A stretch of 64,000 nt of DNA from Acinetobacter lwoffii (GTDB lineage: Bacteria; Pseudomonadota; Gammaproteobacteria; Pseudomonadales; Moraxellaceae), in assembly GCF_022967985.1 (NCBI RefSeq), contig NZ_JALJVC010000013.1, forward strand, positions 34,785-98,784. The letters are read 5' to 3'. A program made the position numbers and the translations under genes. Under the pieces are notes generated by a model. That model made no database searches and was not told the origin of the DNA. It was given only the letters and a program-made list of their open reading frames with translations. Positions within the stretch are counted from its first letter, which is position 1. The number at the start of each line of letters is the position of its first letter. Of this stretch, positions 9,017 to 17,864 are shown piece by piece.

Positions 9017-9955
9017 ATGAATCCGAAATTAAAACAAATAATTGATGACTTTATTCAAACTGAAGCACTCAGCGGAACCTCATTAATCATGACCATCTTT
9101 GGTGACTGTATTTTTCACCGGGGTGGCATTATCAGTCTGGCCAGTCTAATTCAGCTCATGGATGTCTTCGGATTTAATGAACGATCGGTACGGACTGCCG
9201 TATTTCGTCTGGTCCAAAATGGCTGGCTGATGTCTGAGAAAATTGGTCGCACCAGTTATTATCGCGTAACCGAAAGCAGCCGCCAGCGTTTTATTATGGC
9301 GGATCAAAAAATTTACAGTTTTCAGCATACCGAATGGGATCAGAAGTGGGATCTGGTGCTGCTCAGTTCAGTGGAACTGGAAAATAAACTGGTTCTGAAA
9401 AAAGAACTGGAATGGCTGGGCTTTGCCAATATCGCCACTAATGTCATGGCCTATCCGGGCTGTGATCACCAGAAACTGCAAAACCTGCTGCTGAACTTGA
9501 AAATGACCGACCAAGTCGTGGTATTTAAGGCTGAAACCTTACAGCTCTGGCAGGAATCCTACCCAACCGTGAAACGCATGGTCGCCACCAACTGGCCGGT
9601 ACAGGAGCTGCATCAGCGCTATGAAAAATTCATTGCAGATTTCCGGGAATTCTTTCATCTGGTGGAACAGGAAGATGAGCTGGATCCGGTTCAGGCCTTT
9701 CAGTTGCGAATTTTACTGATTCATCAATTCCGCCGGATTTTATTAAAAGATCCAAATCTGCCTTTTGAATTATTGCCATCCAACTGGCTTTCCCTGAATG
9801 CCCGTAATCTGAGCAGTAATTTATATCAAACCGTGGTTGCGGCAGGGGATGAATTCTTTATGGAGATCGCCCGAACTTCGGAAGGTTCGATGCCGCCGGT
9901 ACATCCACAATTCTATAAACGCTTTGGCGGTTTGCGACTGGAAGCCGTCAGCTAA
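9017..9955 (+). CDS. paaX: PaaX, phenylacetyl-CoA-responsive transcriptional regulator
   Basis: 312 residues. The N-terminal winged-helix part (S-L-I-M-T-I-F-G-D near residue 20; L-I-Q-L-M-D-V-F-G-F-N-E-R-S-V-R-T-A-V-F as recognition helix) and the C-terminal PaaX domain are both recognisable. In the family PaaX represses the paa genes and is released by phenylacetyl-CoA. Its position directly after paaK, in the same direction, would let pathway induction also raise the repressor, a simple feedback. Its target operators would lie upstream of paaA or paaZ, outside the window, so binding sites cannot be checked here. Confidence 0.92.
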   Translation: MNPKLKQIIDDFIQTEALSGTSLIMTIFGDCIFHRGGIISLASLIQLMDVFGFNERSVRTAVFRLVQNGWLMSEKIGRTSYYRVTESSRQRFIMADQKIYSFQHTEWDQKWDLVLLSSVELENKLVLKKELEWLGFANIATNVMAYPGCDHQKLQNLLLNLKMTDQVVVFKAETLQLWQESYPTVKRMVATNWPVQELHQRYEKFIADFREFFHLVEQEDELDPVQAFQLRILLIHQFRRILLKDPNLPFELLPSNWLSLNARNLSSNLYQTVVAAGDEFFMEIARTSEGSMPPVHPQFYKRFGGLRLEAVS

Positions 9956-9986
9956 TCTAATTCTGCATTTTTAAAGGAATAAAATA

Positions 9987-10595
9987 ATGCCGTGTTATGC
10001 CATTGATGGTGTGATTCCTGTGGTCAGCCCTCGTGCTTATGTACATCCACAAGCCGTTCTGATCGGGGATGTGGTGATTGAAGAGGGTGTATATATCGGG
10101 CCTTTCGCTACTTTAAGAGCCGACTTTGGCGGGATTCACATCCAGAAAAATGCCAATGTTCAGGACTCATGCACCATTCATGGCTTTCCCGGCAGTGTCA
10201 CGCTGGTCGAAGAATGTGGCCATATCGGACATGGCGCGATTTTACATGGTTGTATCATTCGCAAAAATGTATTGGTCGGCATGAACAGCGTGATTCTGGA
10301 TGAAGCCGAGATTGGTGAAAATACCATTGTTGGTGCTAATAGTACGGTTAAAGCCAAGGCCCAAATTCCGGAAAATTCATTGGTGCTCGGTAGTCCGGCG
10401 CGGGTTATCCGTCCCTTGGACGCCAAAGAAATTGCCTGGAAAAGCAAAGGGACACAGGAATATATTCAGCTGACAGAGCGCTGCTTGTCCTCGATGCAGG
10501 AGGTCAGTCCTTTAACAGAAGTCTTCGCAGACCGGCTGAGCTATAAAGCCTTCAAGGCAGAGTATCAGATCAAGCAGAATAGCTTGAATGACTAA
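9987..10595 (+). CDS. paaY: PaaY, hexapeptide-repeat thioesterase / gamma-carbonic-anhydrase-like protein
   Basis: 202 residues, mostly a left-handed parallel beta-helix of hexapeptide repeats (I-G-D-V-V-I-E-E-G-V-Y-I-G-P, I-G-H-G-A-I-L-H-G, I-G-E-N-T-I-V-G-A-N-S) with a C-terminal helix. Histidines in H-G-F-P and I-G-H-G-A-I-L-H-G are placed as in metal-binding gamma-carbonic-anhydrase-like proteins. In other bacteria PaaY is reported to hydrolyse dead-end CoA thioesters of the pathway, protecting the CoA pool; here that is inference from family and place. It closes the paa cluster, 31 bases after paaX. Confidence 0.9.
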   Translation: MPCYAIDGVIPVVSPRAYVHPQAVLIGDVVIEEGVYIGPFATLRADFGGIHIQKNANVQDSCTIHGFPGSVTLVEECGHIGHGAILHGCIIRKNVLVGMNSVILDEAEIGENTIVGANSTVKAKAQIPENSLVLGSPARVIRPLDAKEIAWKSKGTQEYIQLTERCLSSMQEVSPLTEVFADRLSYKAFKAEYQIKQNSLND

Positions 10596-10724
10596 CTCAG
10601 CAAGATGATCTTATTGAATAGATGAATTCTGCATTTTAAAAACAGGAAGTGACTGAAACCAAATTCCAACTGCATTCCCTGACCGGCTATTTAGACTGAA
10701 ATAAAACTGGTCTGGAAAGCATAT

Positions 10725-11486
10725 ATGGAAAACAGGGAATTTAAAGATCATTTCTCCCAGCAGTCACAGGACTATGCCTTGTTTCGTCCGCATTATCCGG
10801 ATGCTTTGGGGAAAATATTGGCAGACCTATCACTAAGTACCAAATTGGCTGTAGATGTCGGCTGTGGTTCTGGACAGCTTTCAGAAGTTTTGGCGAATTA
10901 CTTTGATCAGGTGATGGCTATTGATGCGAGTAGTGAGCAGATTGCTCAGGCCAAACCGCATCCAAAAATTCAGTATGGTCAGGCACTCGCTGAAAAGATT
11001 CCGTGTGCTGACCAGAGTGTTGATCTGATTTCGGTGGCTCAAGCAGCGCATTGGCTCGATCTGGAAAAATTTTATGCAGAGGTTCGCCGTCTTGCCCGGC
11101 CTAATGCCGTTCTGGCTTTAATTAGCTATGGCGTGTTCAGTGTGGATGAGCCACATCTGAATCATTATTTTAAGTATTTTTATGAAGTGACGATTGCGCC
11201 ATACTGGCCGCCTGAACGTCGCCATGTGGATGAAGGATATAAAAATCTACCATTTCCATTTCAGGAAATTGCGATTCAGCCACCGGTATTACAGGTTGAA
11301 TGGAACTTTTATCAGTTAATTGGTTATATGAGTACCTGGTCAGCCGTCAAAGCAGCAACCAAAGCGCTGGGACATAATCCACTAAATGTACTGGCAGATG
11401 CCTTATTGCCAGAATGGGAAGATCCAGAATTGCCTAGAGTCATTCGCTGGCCATTGTCGGTGCGTGCGGGGCGTATCACCGTTTAA
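10725..11486 (+). CDS. Class I SAM-dependent methyltransferase
   Basis: 253 residues with a methyltransferase-11 type Rossmann fold: motif I is V-D-V-G-C-G-S-G-Q near residue 43, the acidic end of strand 2 is A-I-D-A-S-S, and the S-V-A-Q-A-A-H-W-L-D stretch follows. This family methylates small molecules, and the substrate cannot be read from sequence. It stands alone, about 130 bases after paaY with its own ribosome site, and converges with the gene at 11547. No evidence links it to phenylacetate degradation. Confidence 0.8.
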   Translation: MENREFKDHFSQQSQDYALFRPHYPDALGKILADLSLSTKLAVDVGCGSGQLSEVLANYFDQVMAIDASSEQIAQAKPHPKIQYGQALAEKIPCADQSVDLISVAQAAHWLDLEKFYAEVRRLARPNAVLALISYGVFSVDEPHLNHYFKYFYEVTIAPYWPPERRHVDEGYKNLPFPFQEIAIQPPVLQVEWNFYQLIGYMSTWSAVKAATKALGHNPLNVLADALLPEWEDPELPRVIRWPLSVRAGRITV

Positions 11487-11488
11487 AG

Positions 11489-11533
11489 AATATTCAAGCT
11501 AAAGCCTATTTATTGGACAATAAATTGAATATT
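11489..11533 (+). terminator. A/T-rich hairpin between convergent genes
   Basis: AATATTCAA (11489-11497) pairs with TTGAATATT (11525-11533). A smaller hairpin inside is ATTTATT (11508-11514) with AATAAAT (11519-11525). It sits in the gap between two converging genes, where a shared terminator is expected, but the stem is weak and lacks a GC core. Confidence 0.3.
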
Positions 11534-11546
11534 TCAAGGCTCAGAA

Positions 11547-12356
11547 TTATCGCCCTAGAATCATTTCCAGCACAAATTTAGACCCAATAAAACCCAGTGC
11601 CAGCAAGCCAAAACCGAGCAGGGTAAAGCGCACAGCTTTCTGGCCACGCCAGCCAAACTTCCAGTGTCCGATCAGAAGGGAACCATAGACCAGCCAGGAA
11701 ATGATACTGAATGCTGTTTTATGGGCCAGATGCTGAGCAAAGAAATCGTCGATGGTAAAAAAGCCAAAGCCCAAAGCGAGGGTAAGTAAAACAAAACCGG
11801 TCATCAGCATATCAAACAGGAGCGATTCCATGTCCTGATAAGAGGGTAGCAAACTGACCCAGACCCGGCGTTTCTGCTTCTTTTTCAGCTCACGATCCTG
11901 TAGTCGCAAAATCACAGCCTGAATGGTCGCCATGAGCAATACCGCATACGCAGACAAAGACAGGATAATATGAATATCCAGACCCAAAGAGTTTTGTGCG
12001 ATGATTTTTGCAGGCTGAGTAAACGCAAAGCCGAGGATCAAACCTGTGGCAGCTACTGGAATTCCGATCAGATTCAGGGCAATAATTGGACGATAAGTGC
12101 TGTAAATAATGCTGAGTAATAGCATCAGACCAGAGGTAAAGGAAAACAGGGCAAAAACATCATAATTGATGCCCAGCGGGGTGTGCATATCACCATACAA
12201 GACCAGCGCATGCAAGCCCAATCCAAGCAGGGCAGTTAGCGAGACAAACCATTGATTAGGAGCACGTTTAGTCATTAAATGAATGAACAGATACCAGAAG
12301 GAAGCGGTATAAGCGACTAATGCTAAGATCGTATAAACCAAGGGGAGGCTAACCAT
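11547..12356 (-). CDS. ypjD: YpjD, CcsA/HemX-like inner-membrane protein
   Basis: 269 residues with about eight hydrophobic segments and a short basic loop near the middle (E-L-K-K-K-Q-K-R-R). This is the cytochrome c assembly (CcsA) domain family. In E. coli the homologue ypjD also lies beside ffh and is transcribed away from it, the same arrangement as here. The biochemical role is unsettled; haem handling or cytochrome assembly is inferred from the family. Confidence 0.85.
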   Translation of the reverse strand: MVSLPLVYTILALVAYTASFWYLFIHLMTKRAPNQWFVSLTALLGLGLHALVLYGDMHTPLGINYDVFALFSFTSGLMLLLSIIYSTYRPIIALNLIGIPVAATGLILGFAFTQPAKIIAQNSLGLDIHIILSLSAYAVLLMATIQAVILRLQDRELKKKQKRRVWVSLLPSYQDMESLLFDMLMTGFVLLTLALGFGFFTIDDFFAQHLAHKTAFSIISWLVYGSLLIGHWKFGWRGQKAVRFTLLGFGLLALGFIGSKFVLEMILGR

Positions 12357-12494
12357 GTCAAACCTTTTTAAGGGTGATGAATATTCATTTATATAAATTC
12401 GCTGCGAACTACAGTATCCTATAGCATTCTATGCATAAATTTTCTATTTTAAGAAACAATTTTTTGCTCATGGCTATTTTAAGCGGATTTTGCA

Positions 12495-13901
12495 ATGTTT
12501 GATACCTTAACAGAACGACTCACGCAGAGTTTAAGAAATGTTACTGGCTCAGGGCAGCTAACCGAAGACAATATTAAAGATACGTTACGTGAAGTGCGTA
12601 TGGCGCTTCTTGAGGCCGATGTTGCGTTACCTGTAACTCGTGAATTCATCGCGAAAGTTAAGGAAGAAGCATTGGGCCAGGAAGTGATGACTCAGTTATC
12701 TCCTGGGCAGGCTTTTGTCAAAATCGTTCATGACGAATTGACCAAAATGATGGGCGAGGCCAATGAAAGCCTCGACCTCGCTGCAAAACCACCTGTGGTT
12801 GTCCTGCTGGCAGGCCTGCAGGGTGCAGGTAAAACAACAACTGCAGCGAAACTTGCACGCTTCTTACAAGAACGTCAAAAGAAAAAAGTCGCGATGGTCT
12901 CTGCCGATGTGTATCGTCCGGCTGCGATCAAACAGCTACAGACTGTCGCGGGTGAAGTCGGTGCGATTTTCCTGGAATCTAGCGCAGACGAAAAACCGAT
13001 TACGATTGTGAATCGCGCGATTGAACAGGCAAAAATCCAGTTTGCCGATGTGCTGATTGTCGATACGGCAGGTCGTTTGCATATCGATGATGACATGATG
13101 GGTGAAATCAAAGAGCTGCATGCAGCGATTAACCCGACTGAAACCCTGTTCGTGGTCGATGCCATGACCGGTCAGGATGCGGCAAACACCGCCAAAGCAT
13201 TTAATGATGCCTTGCCTTTAACTGGTGTGATCCTGACCAAAACTGATGGTGATGCGCGCGGTGGTGCAGCGCTTTCAGTACGCGCGATTACCGGCAAGCC
13301 AATCAAATTCTTGGGTATGGGTGAGAAACTCGATGCCTTGGAGCCATTCCATCCTGAGCGTGTTGCACAGCGTATTCTCGGTATGGGTGATGTACTTTCT
13401 TTGGTCGAAGAACTTGAACGCAAGGTCGACAAAGAAAAAGCCGAAAAAATGGCGAAAAAACTGCAAAAAGGCGGCAGCTTCAACTTTGAAGACATGCTGA
13501 TGCAGTTTGAGCAGATGAACAAGATGGGCGGCATGATGGGCTTCCTGGACAAACTTCCTGGCATGAGCAATGCCGGTCTGCAAGATGCGTTGGCGCAAGC
13601 CAATCCTGAAAAGCAGGTCAAGAAAATGGAAGCGATTATCCAGTCGATGACTATCAAAGAGCGCCGTAACCCGGACTTGATGAACCCAAGCCGTAAAAAA
13701 CGTATCGCAGCAGGTTGTGGTATGGAAGTGGCAGAAGTCAACAAGCTGATCAAGCAACATGCCCAAATGGCCAAGATGATGAAAAAATTTGCCAATCCAT
13801 CCGGTATGGCAAAAATGATGAAGTCACTTGGCGGTTTGCAGAAACAGTTTGGTGGCGGCGGTGGTATGGGTCCATTGTTCGGCGGCAACGACAAGAAATA
13901 A
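12495..13901 (+). CDS. ffh: Ffh, signal recognition particle GTPase
   Basis: 468 residues. An N domain of about 90 residues is followed by the G domain, with the P-loop G-L-Q-G-A-G-K-T at 107-114, D-T-A-G-R and T-K-T-D-G-D. The C-terminal M domain is rich in methionine and ends in a Gly-rich tail. With 4.5S RNA it carries ribosomes making membrane proteins to FtsY. Family length is typical. The long open frame on the opposite strand is a shadow of this gene. Confidence 0.98.
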   Translation: MFDTLTERLTQSLRNVTGSGQLTEDNIKDTLREVRMALLEADVALPVTREFIAKVKEEALGQEVMTQLSPGQAFVKIVHDELTKMMGEANESLDLAAKPPVVVLLAGLQGAGKTTTAAKLARFLQERQKKKVAMVSADVYRPAAIKQLQTVAGEVGAIFLESSADEKPITIVNRAIEQAKIQFADVLIVDTAGRLHIDDDMMGEIKELHAAINPTETLFVVDAMTGQDAANTAKAFNDALPLTGVILTKTDGDARGGAALSVRAITGKPIKFLGMGEKLDALEPFHPERVAQRILGMGDVLSLVEELERKVDKEKAEKMAKKLQKGGSFNFEDMLMQFEQMNKMGGMMGFLDKLPGMSNAGLQDALAQANPEKQVKKMEAIIQSMTIKERRNPDLMNPSRKKRIAAGCGMEVAEVNKLIKQHAQMAKMMKKFANPSGMAKMMKSLGGLQKQFGGGGGMGPLFGGNDKK

Positions 13902-13911
13902 GTTTTATTTT

Positions 13912-13940
13912 AAAAAAAGGCGCAATATGCGCCTTTTTTT
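13912..13940 (+). terminator. Rho-independent terminator after ffh
   Basis: GGCGCA (13919-13924), loop ATA, TGCGCC (13928-13933), flanked by seven A upstream and seven T downstream. A strong canonical terminator 18 bases after the ffh stop. Confidence 0.9.
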
Positions 13941-14052
13941 ATTGCGAATAAATGGTCAAACTGGTTTAAACAAAACAACATTTACTTACCCAAAATAAAA
14001 ATCCAATCAGGCAGACTCGGGAATATCAGCACAAAATAAAGAGAAATTTCAA

Positions 14053-14619
14053 ATGACCCAAGTGATTGTCGTACATGGTTATACTGCAAGCCCGGAAGAA
14101 AATTGGTATCCGTGGATTCAGGAAAAAGCCCAACAGGAAAACGTCAGTTTAAAAGTACTTCGGCTCGATCCATCGACCACACCGACACTGGACACCTGGG
14201 ATCAGCAAATGCGTGAACAGATTGATGCAATTGACGAGGACAGTATCTTTATTGCACATAGCTTGGGAACTGTGGCCGCATTGCATTACTTATCCAGAGA
14301 ATTAAAACAGCAGAAAATTCAGCAACTGGTATTGATCGCGGGATTTAATGGCCGGTTAGGTCGTCTGGATGAAGTAAACCCTTTTATTGATGCCGCTGAT
14401 ATCGATTTTGATTTACTCAAACAGCAGATTGCAGAACGTGTAGTGATCTATTCTGAAGGCGATGACCGGGTTGCACCAGAATTTAGTCTGGAACAGGCGG
14501 ACAGTCTGGATGCCATTGTGGTGAATGCCAAGCATCACGGACATTTTATTGATTCTCAAGGCTGTACTGATTTGCCAGAACTCTGGAAAGTAATCGAACC
14601 TTATCTGATTAAATCTTAA
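14053..14619 (+). CDS. RBBP9/YdeN-family serine hydrolase
   Basis: 188-residue small alpha/beta hydrolase. Seen: V-H-G-Y-T-A-S-P-E-E-N-W-Y-P-W near the start, nucleophile serine in A-H-S-L-G-T, acid in G-D-D-R-V-A-P and the histidine in H-H-G-H-F. All three members of the triad are therefore present. Substrates of this family are mostly unknown; peptidase or esterase activity has been suggested for RBBP9. It is followed by a diverged paralogue at 14764. Confidence 0.85.
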   Translation: MTQVIVVHGYTASPEENWYPWIQEKAQQENVSLKVLRLDPSTTPTLDTWDQQMREQIDAIDEDSIFIAHSLGTVAALHYLSRELKQQKIQQLVLIAGFNGRLGRLDEVNPFIDAADIDFDLLKQQIAERVVIYSEGDDRVAPEFSLEQADSLDAIVVNAKHHGHFIDSQGCTDLPELWKVIEPYLIKS

Positions 14620-14663
14620 ATTTAGGCATGTTATTGTATTCGCTAAATTTTAAAATTTAACAT

Positions 14664-14699
14664 GAGATGGTGTTCAAAAAGGCACTTGAATTCCATCTC
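14664..14699 (+). other. Hairpin between the two hydrolase paralogues
   Basis: GAGATGG (14664-14670) pairs with CCATCTC (14693-14699), and inside it TTCAA pairs with TTGAA. No T-run follows. The same 144-base spacer also holds ACGCAA-T-TTGCGT nested between ACTTATT and AATAAGT just before the second gene. No function can be assigned. Confidence 0.3.
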
Positions 14700-14763
14700 C
14701 AGACTGGTTAAAACTTATTTTTTGTCGACGCAATTTGCGTTCAATGATAATAAGTAAATCACT

Positions 14764-15369
14764 ATGAAAAATATAATAAAGAAAGTCTATATCGTGCCGG
14801 ATTATCAGGCGACCTCCAATGATCACTGGTACCCTTGGTTCAGTCGCCAGCTTAAAAATGCCGGTTTTGAGTCTAAACGGATTATGCTGGCCAACCCCTT
14901 TCAGCCCAATTTAGAAGAATGGCAGCAGAACCTGAAATTGCACATTCCGCACATGGATGAACATACCTTTTTAGTTGCACATGGCCTGAGTTGCGTCAGT
15001 GTTTTAAACTTTTTACAGGAACATTATATTCAGCAGCAACGCAAGATCGGCGGGGTAATTCTGGTCTCAGCCTTTGATACGCCTTTGGTGGCCTGGTCAG
15101 AACTGAATAAAATACTGCAGGCTGTGCGACTCGATCTGAAAAACTTACCGTATAGCTATAAACGTGCGGTGATGCTGATCTCCAGTAATGATCCCTATGT
15201 GCCTGCACCGGTTTCCTTGCGTTTAGCCCATAGCTTAAATGCACAAATTTTTGAGATCAAAAAAGCCGGGCATTTTAACAAGGCTGATGGCTTTGCCGAT
15301 TTCCCTCAGTTGCTGGACATTATCAGACAGTGTCTGGCAAATGAGCTGCAAAATGCTGCAGGCCTTTAA
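14764..15369 (+). CDS. RBBP9/YdeN-family hydrolase paralogue lacking the catalytic serine
   Basis: 201 residues, clearly related to the preceding gene: N-D-H-W-Y-P-W near the start, S-S-N-D-P-Y-V-P in place of the acid motif and A-G-H-F for the histidine. The nucleophile motif reads A-H-G-L-S instead of A-H-S-L-G, so the expected serine is glycine; the bases are unambiguous (cat ggc ctg agt). A serine occurs two positions later but not in the nucleophile elbow position. It is likely a non-catalytic or altered member. Its last 47 bases overlap coaX on the other strand. Confidence 0.8.
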   Translation: MKNIIKKVYIVPDYQATSNDHWYPWFSRQLKNAGFESKRIMLANPFQPNLEEWQQNLKLHIPHMDEHTFLVAHGLSCVSVLNFLQEHYIQQQRKIGGVILVSAFDTPLVAWSELNKILQAVRLDLKNLPYSYKRAVMLISSNDPYVPAPVSLRLAHSLNAQIFEIKKAGHFNKADGFADFPQLLDIIRQCLANELQNAAGL

Positions 15370-16063
15370 GCAAGAGATCAGGTTCAATCCGGGGCTGATA
15401 CTGAGCGAGATGTTGCGCAAACAGCGGGGCATCTCCACCAGTTAAAACCAGCTGTGCAGGGAAATCATGCAGGACTTTTTCGATGGTGCTGAGCAGACCG
15501 AGCAGGATGCCATGATGTACCGCATCGATGGTATTGCGTCCGGGATTGAGTTCAGAAAAAGCGGCATCCGGAATTTTAATGCCTTTGGTATTCTGAATTA
15601 GGGAGTCACGTTGCAAGTACAGATTTGGCAGAATAAATCCACCCAAATGTTGTTGTCCTTGCGCCAGATCAATGGTCAGTGCTGTACCACAACTAATTAC
15701 ACAGTAATTTTCATGCGCTTGAGTCGCCACTGCAAGTACCTGTAACCAGCGGTCAATGCCCAGCTGAGAAGGTTCATCATAGCCACAGATCAGACCAGCA
15801 TATTCCGCCTGTACCTGAGCAAAAATCACTGGAATATGCAGACTTTCTAAAATGCTGAGAATACGCTCATTACTGATTTTATCCTGGACCGAGGATAGAC
15901 CCACCTGATGCAAGCCCAGTGTTTTAAAATGCTGGATCAGGCCAAGTAACAAATCAGCAGGAGACTGTAAATGTAATTCCGCTGCCTGTTCAATAATCTG
16001 ATCATGCTCGGTAATCCAGTATTTCAGCCTGGTATTGCCAATATCCAACCATAATTTTTTCAT
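15323..16063 (-). CDS. coaX: CoaX, type III pantothenate kinase
   Basis: About 246 residues. It phosphorylates pantothenate, the first step of CoA synthesis. The N-terminal phosphate-binding motif is [21 protein letters not shown] and the G-G-F-I-L-P-N substrate region follow. I place the start at the ATG at 16063, so that the motif begins at residue 6 as in homologues. An in-frame ATG at 16081 overlaps the birA stop as ATGA and would add six residues through translational coupling; either is possible. Its 3' end runs 47 bases into the convergent hydrolase gene. Confidence 0.93.
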   Translation of the reverse strand: MKKLWLDIGNTRLKYWITEHDQIIEQAAELHLQSPADLLLGLIQHFKTLGLHQVGLSSVQDKISNERILSILESLHIPVIFAQVQAEYAGLICGYDEPSQLGIDRWLQVLAVATQAHENYCVISCGTALTIDLAQGQQHLGGFILPNLYLQRDSLIQNTKGIKIPDAAFSELNPGRNTIDAVHHGILLGLLSTIEKVLHDFPAQLVLTGGDAPLFAQHLAQYQPRIEPDLLLKGLQHFAAHLPDTV

Positions 16064-16077
16064 TGCTGTATGCCTGT

Positions 16078-16833
16078 TCATCCACCGTGTTGAAGGCGGA
16101 GCTGTCCCTGATAAAAGGTCTGGATTCCCTGATCGGTCAAAATCTTGACTGCACCATCGTCCTGAATCCCCAGAAAAGTACCGGAATATTGCCCTTGCAC
16201 ATCGGTAAATTCAACCGTTTGTTGCATAAATGCAGCCGATCGATTGAAACGCGCCGCCAGGTTTTGACTGCCATAATTAAACCATTGCCCGGCTTGTTGA
16301 ATCGCCAGATATAACTGGGCAATCAGCTCGACTCTTGAAGTGCGAGATAAACCCAGCTCGCTCAGGGAACTGACCAGCTGGTCTGGAAGGTTGGTGGGCA
16401 GAGGATCAATATTTAGCCCGACCCCGACCACCACCTGCGTGGTTGAAACCGGCTCGACCAGAATACCGCCCCATTTTCCATGCAGGCTATACAGGTCATT
16501 CGGCCATTTTACCTGTAATTCCAGGCCTTTTAGACTTGGCATTTGCAGGATATTTAACGCAATTTCTAGCGCCAGACGACCATCAATGGGTTTTTGTGTA
16601 TGCAGCAATGTGCTTAAATAGATGTTCCCTTCAGGTGATATCCACTGACGTTGACGCTGTCCACGGCCTTGGGTCTGCACATGACTGCACACCAGAACCT
16701 GCTGTACCCCCTTCGTTGCCAATTCGCGTACATCATCATTGGTCGATGTAGTAATCGGTTTGATGAGTAATACTTCCGGGAGTTGGCCTGCATCGCTTAA
16801 TCGTTGTTGCAGTTCACGAGTTTCTACATCCAT
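16078..16833 (-). CDS. birA: BirA-type biotin-protein ligase without DNA-binding domain
   Basis: 251 residues. Seen: T-S-T-N near residue 29, the biotinyl-AMP loop G-R-G-Q-R-Q-R-Q-W at 56-64, and K-W-P-N-D-L-Y with G-K-W-G-G-I-L-V-E. It attaches biotin to acetyl-CoA carboxylase carrier protein. The protein begins almost directly with the catalytic domain, so the N-terminal winged helix that makes E. coli BirA a repressor is absent. Upstream of coaX with a possible 4-base overlap, it forms a cofactor pair with it. Confidence 0.92.
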   Translation of the reverse strand: MDVETRELQQRLSDAGQLPEVLLIKPITTSTNDDVRELATKGVQQVLVCSHVQTQGRGQRQRQWISPEGNIYLSTLLHTQKPIDGRLALEIALNILQMPSLKGLELQVKWPNDLYSLHGKWGGILVEPVSTTQVVVGVGLNIDPLPTNLPDQLVSSLSELGLSRTSRVELIAQLYLAIQQAGQWFNYGSQNLAARFNRSAAFMQQTVEFTDVQGQYSGTFLGIQDDGAVKILTDQGIQTFYQGQLRLQHGG

Positions 16834-16860
16834 TTGAATCTAAACGTGGTAAATATCGTT

Positions 16861-17664
16861 ATGGAGTTAATCATATATTTATTGATTGGTGCAATTGCCG
16901 GATTCACCGCAGGCCTGTTTGGGGTCGGCGGTGGTTTGATTATTGTGCCCATCCTCTACATTGTTTTTACCCAGCTCCAGTACGATCCCAGCGTGATTAT
17001 GCATATGGCGGTGGGCACTTCCTTGGCAACAATTATTGTGACTTCTATCAGCTCGGTTATGGCGCATCATCAACGAGGGGCAGTGCTATGGCCCGTATTT
17101 CGTAATCTGGCGCCAGGTCTGATCATTGGCTCTTTCTTGGGTGCGGGGATTGCCGACTATTTATCTGGTCAGGGTTTACAGTTACTGATTGGCTTCTTTG
17201 CGGTCTGGGTGGCATTTAGGATGTTCAGGGGGGCGCATATTCAGATTGATCCGAATCAAAAATTGCCTTCAACCCCGGTACAAATTGCTGCAGGTGGCGG
17301 GATCGGTGTGGCATCGGCCATCTTTGGGATTGGTGGGGGAAGTCTGACCGTTCCGTTTCTGAATCGCTGCGGGATCGTAATGCAAAAAGCAGTAGCGACC
17401 TCTGCGGCTTGTGGATTGCCGATTGCAGTCGCAGGTGCGCTCGGGTTTATCTGGTTTGGTAAACAGGCGCAGGTCACTGTGCCAAATACCATTGGCTATA
17501 TTCATATTTATGCCTTTATTGGGATCAGCATGATGAGTTTTTTCACTGCCAAGCTGGGCGCAAAAGTGGCACATCTGCTTTCACCGGCCGTATTAAAAAA
17601 ATGTTTTGCTGCACTACTGACCACCGTCGGCCTGTATTTTATTTATCAAGGGTTTATGGCCTGA
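16861..17664 (+). CDS. TauE/SafE-family membrane permease
   Basis: About 267 residues with some eight membrane segments and two inverted repeats of a glycine-rich motif: A-G-L-F-G-V-G-G-G near residue 15 and S-A-I-F-G-I-G-G-G in the second half, typical of the TSUP family. Members export or import sulfur-containing anions such as sulfite or sulfoacetate; the substrate here is unknown. The start is the ATG at 16861, since earlier in-frame starts would run into birA on the other strand. It is divergent from birA with almost no spacer. Confidence 0.85.
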   Translation: MELIIYLLIGAIAGFTAGLFGVGGGLIIVPILYIVFTQLQYDPSVIMHMAVGTSLATIIVTSISSVMAHHQRGAVLWPVFRNLAPGLIIGSFLGAGIADYLSGQGLQLLIGFFAVWVAFRMFRGAHIQIDPNQKLPSTPVQIAAGGGIGVASAIFGIGGGSLTVPFLNRCGIVMQKAVATSAACGLPIAVAGALGFIWFGKQAQVTVPNTIGYIHIYAFIGISMMSFFTAKLGAKVAHLLSPAVLKKCFAALLTTVGLYFIYQGFMA

Positions 17665-17698
17665 TTTAAACCTTTTCGGTTGGACTGATGTACCGTAT

Positions 17699-17728
17699 AA
17701 GGAGAATAGCTCACTATTCTCCTTTTTT
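17699..17728 (+). terminator. Rho-independent terminator after the TauE/SafE gene
   Basis: AAGGAGAATAG (17699-17709), loop CTCA, CTATTCTCCTT (17714-17724), then T residues. An 11-base-pair perfect stem. Confidence 0.88.
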
Positions 17729-17758
17729 ATGGGCCTAAGTTGGCTATATAGACATAAG

Positions 17759-17771
17759 ATTGTCTGACAAT
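17759..17771. promoter_or_regulatory. Candidate GntR/FCD operator upstream of the regulator gene
   Basis: ATTGTCTGACAAT is a perfect 13-base palindrome around a central T and contains GT-N3-AC, the half-site pattern of FadR-subfamily GntR proteins. It lies about 95 bases before the gntR-type start at 17865. TTGTCT within it could serve as a -35, with TATGGA at 17783-17788 as the -10 (17-base spacer), so binding would block the promoter. Autoregulation is inference. Confidence 0.5.
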
Positions 17772-17864
17772 GTCAAAGTATTTATGGATAAAAACCCGTT
17801 TAATAGCAACATAGCCCAAATGAAGGGCTAAACCAGTATCCATAAAAATAAAGACAGGAACGGT

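Noticed and set aside
9958..10637. Repeated AATTCTGCATTTT-type stretch near 9959 and 10624
   Set aside because: About 14 bases, A/T-rich, only two copies, no inverted partner or mobile gene between; probably chance.
13172..13894. Open frame of 240 codons on the minus strand inside ffh
   Set aside because: It is the mirror of the Met- and Gly-rich M domain of Ffh, is low-complexity (Ser, Pro, Ile, Leu) and has no ribosome site.
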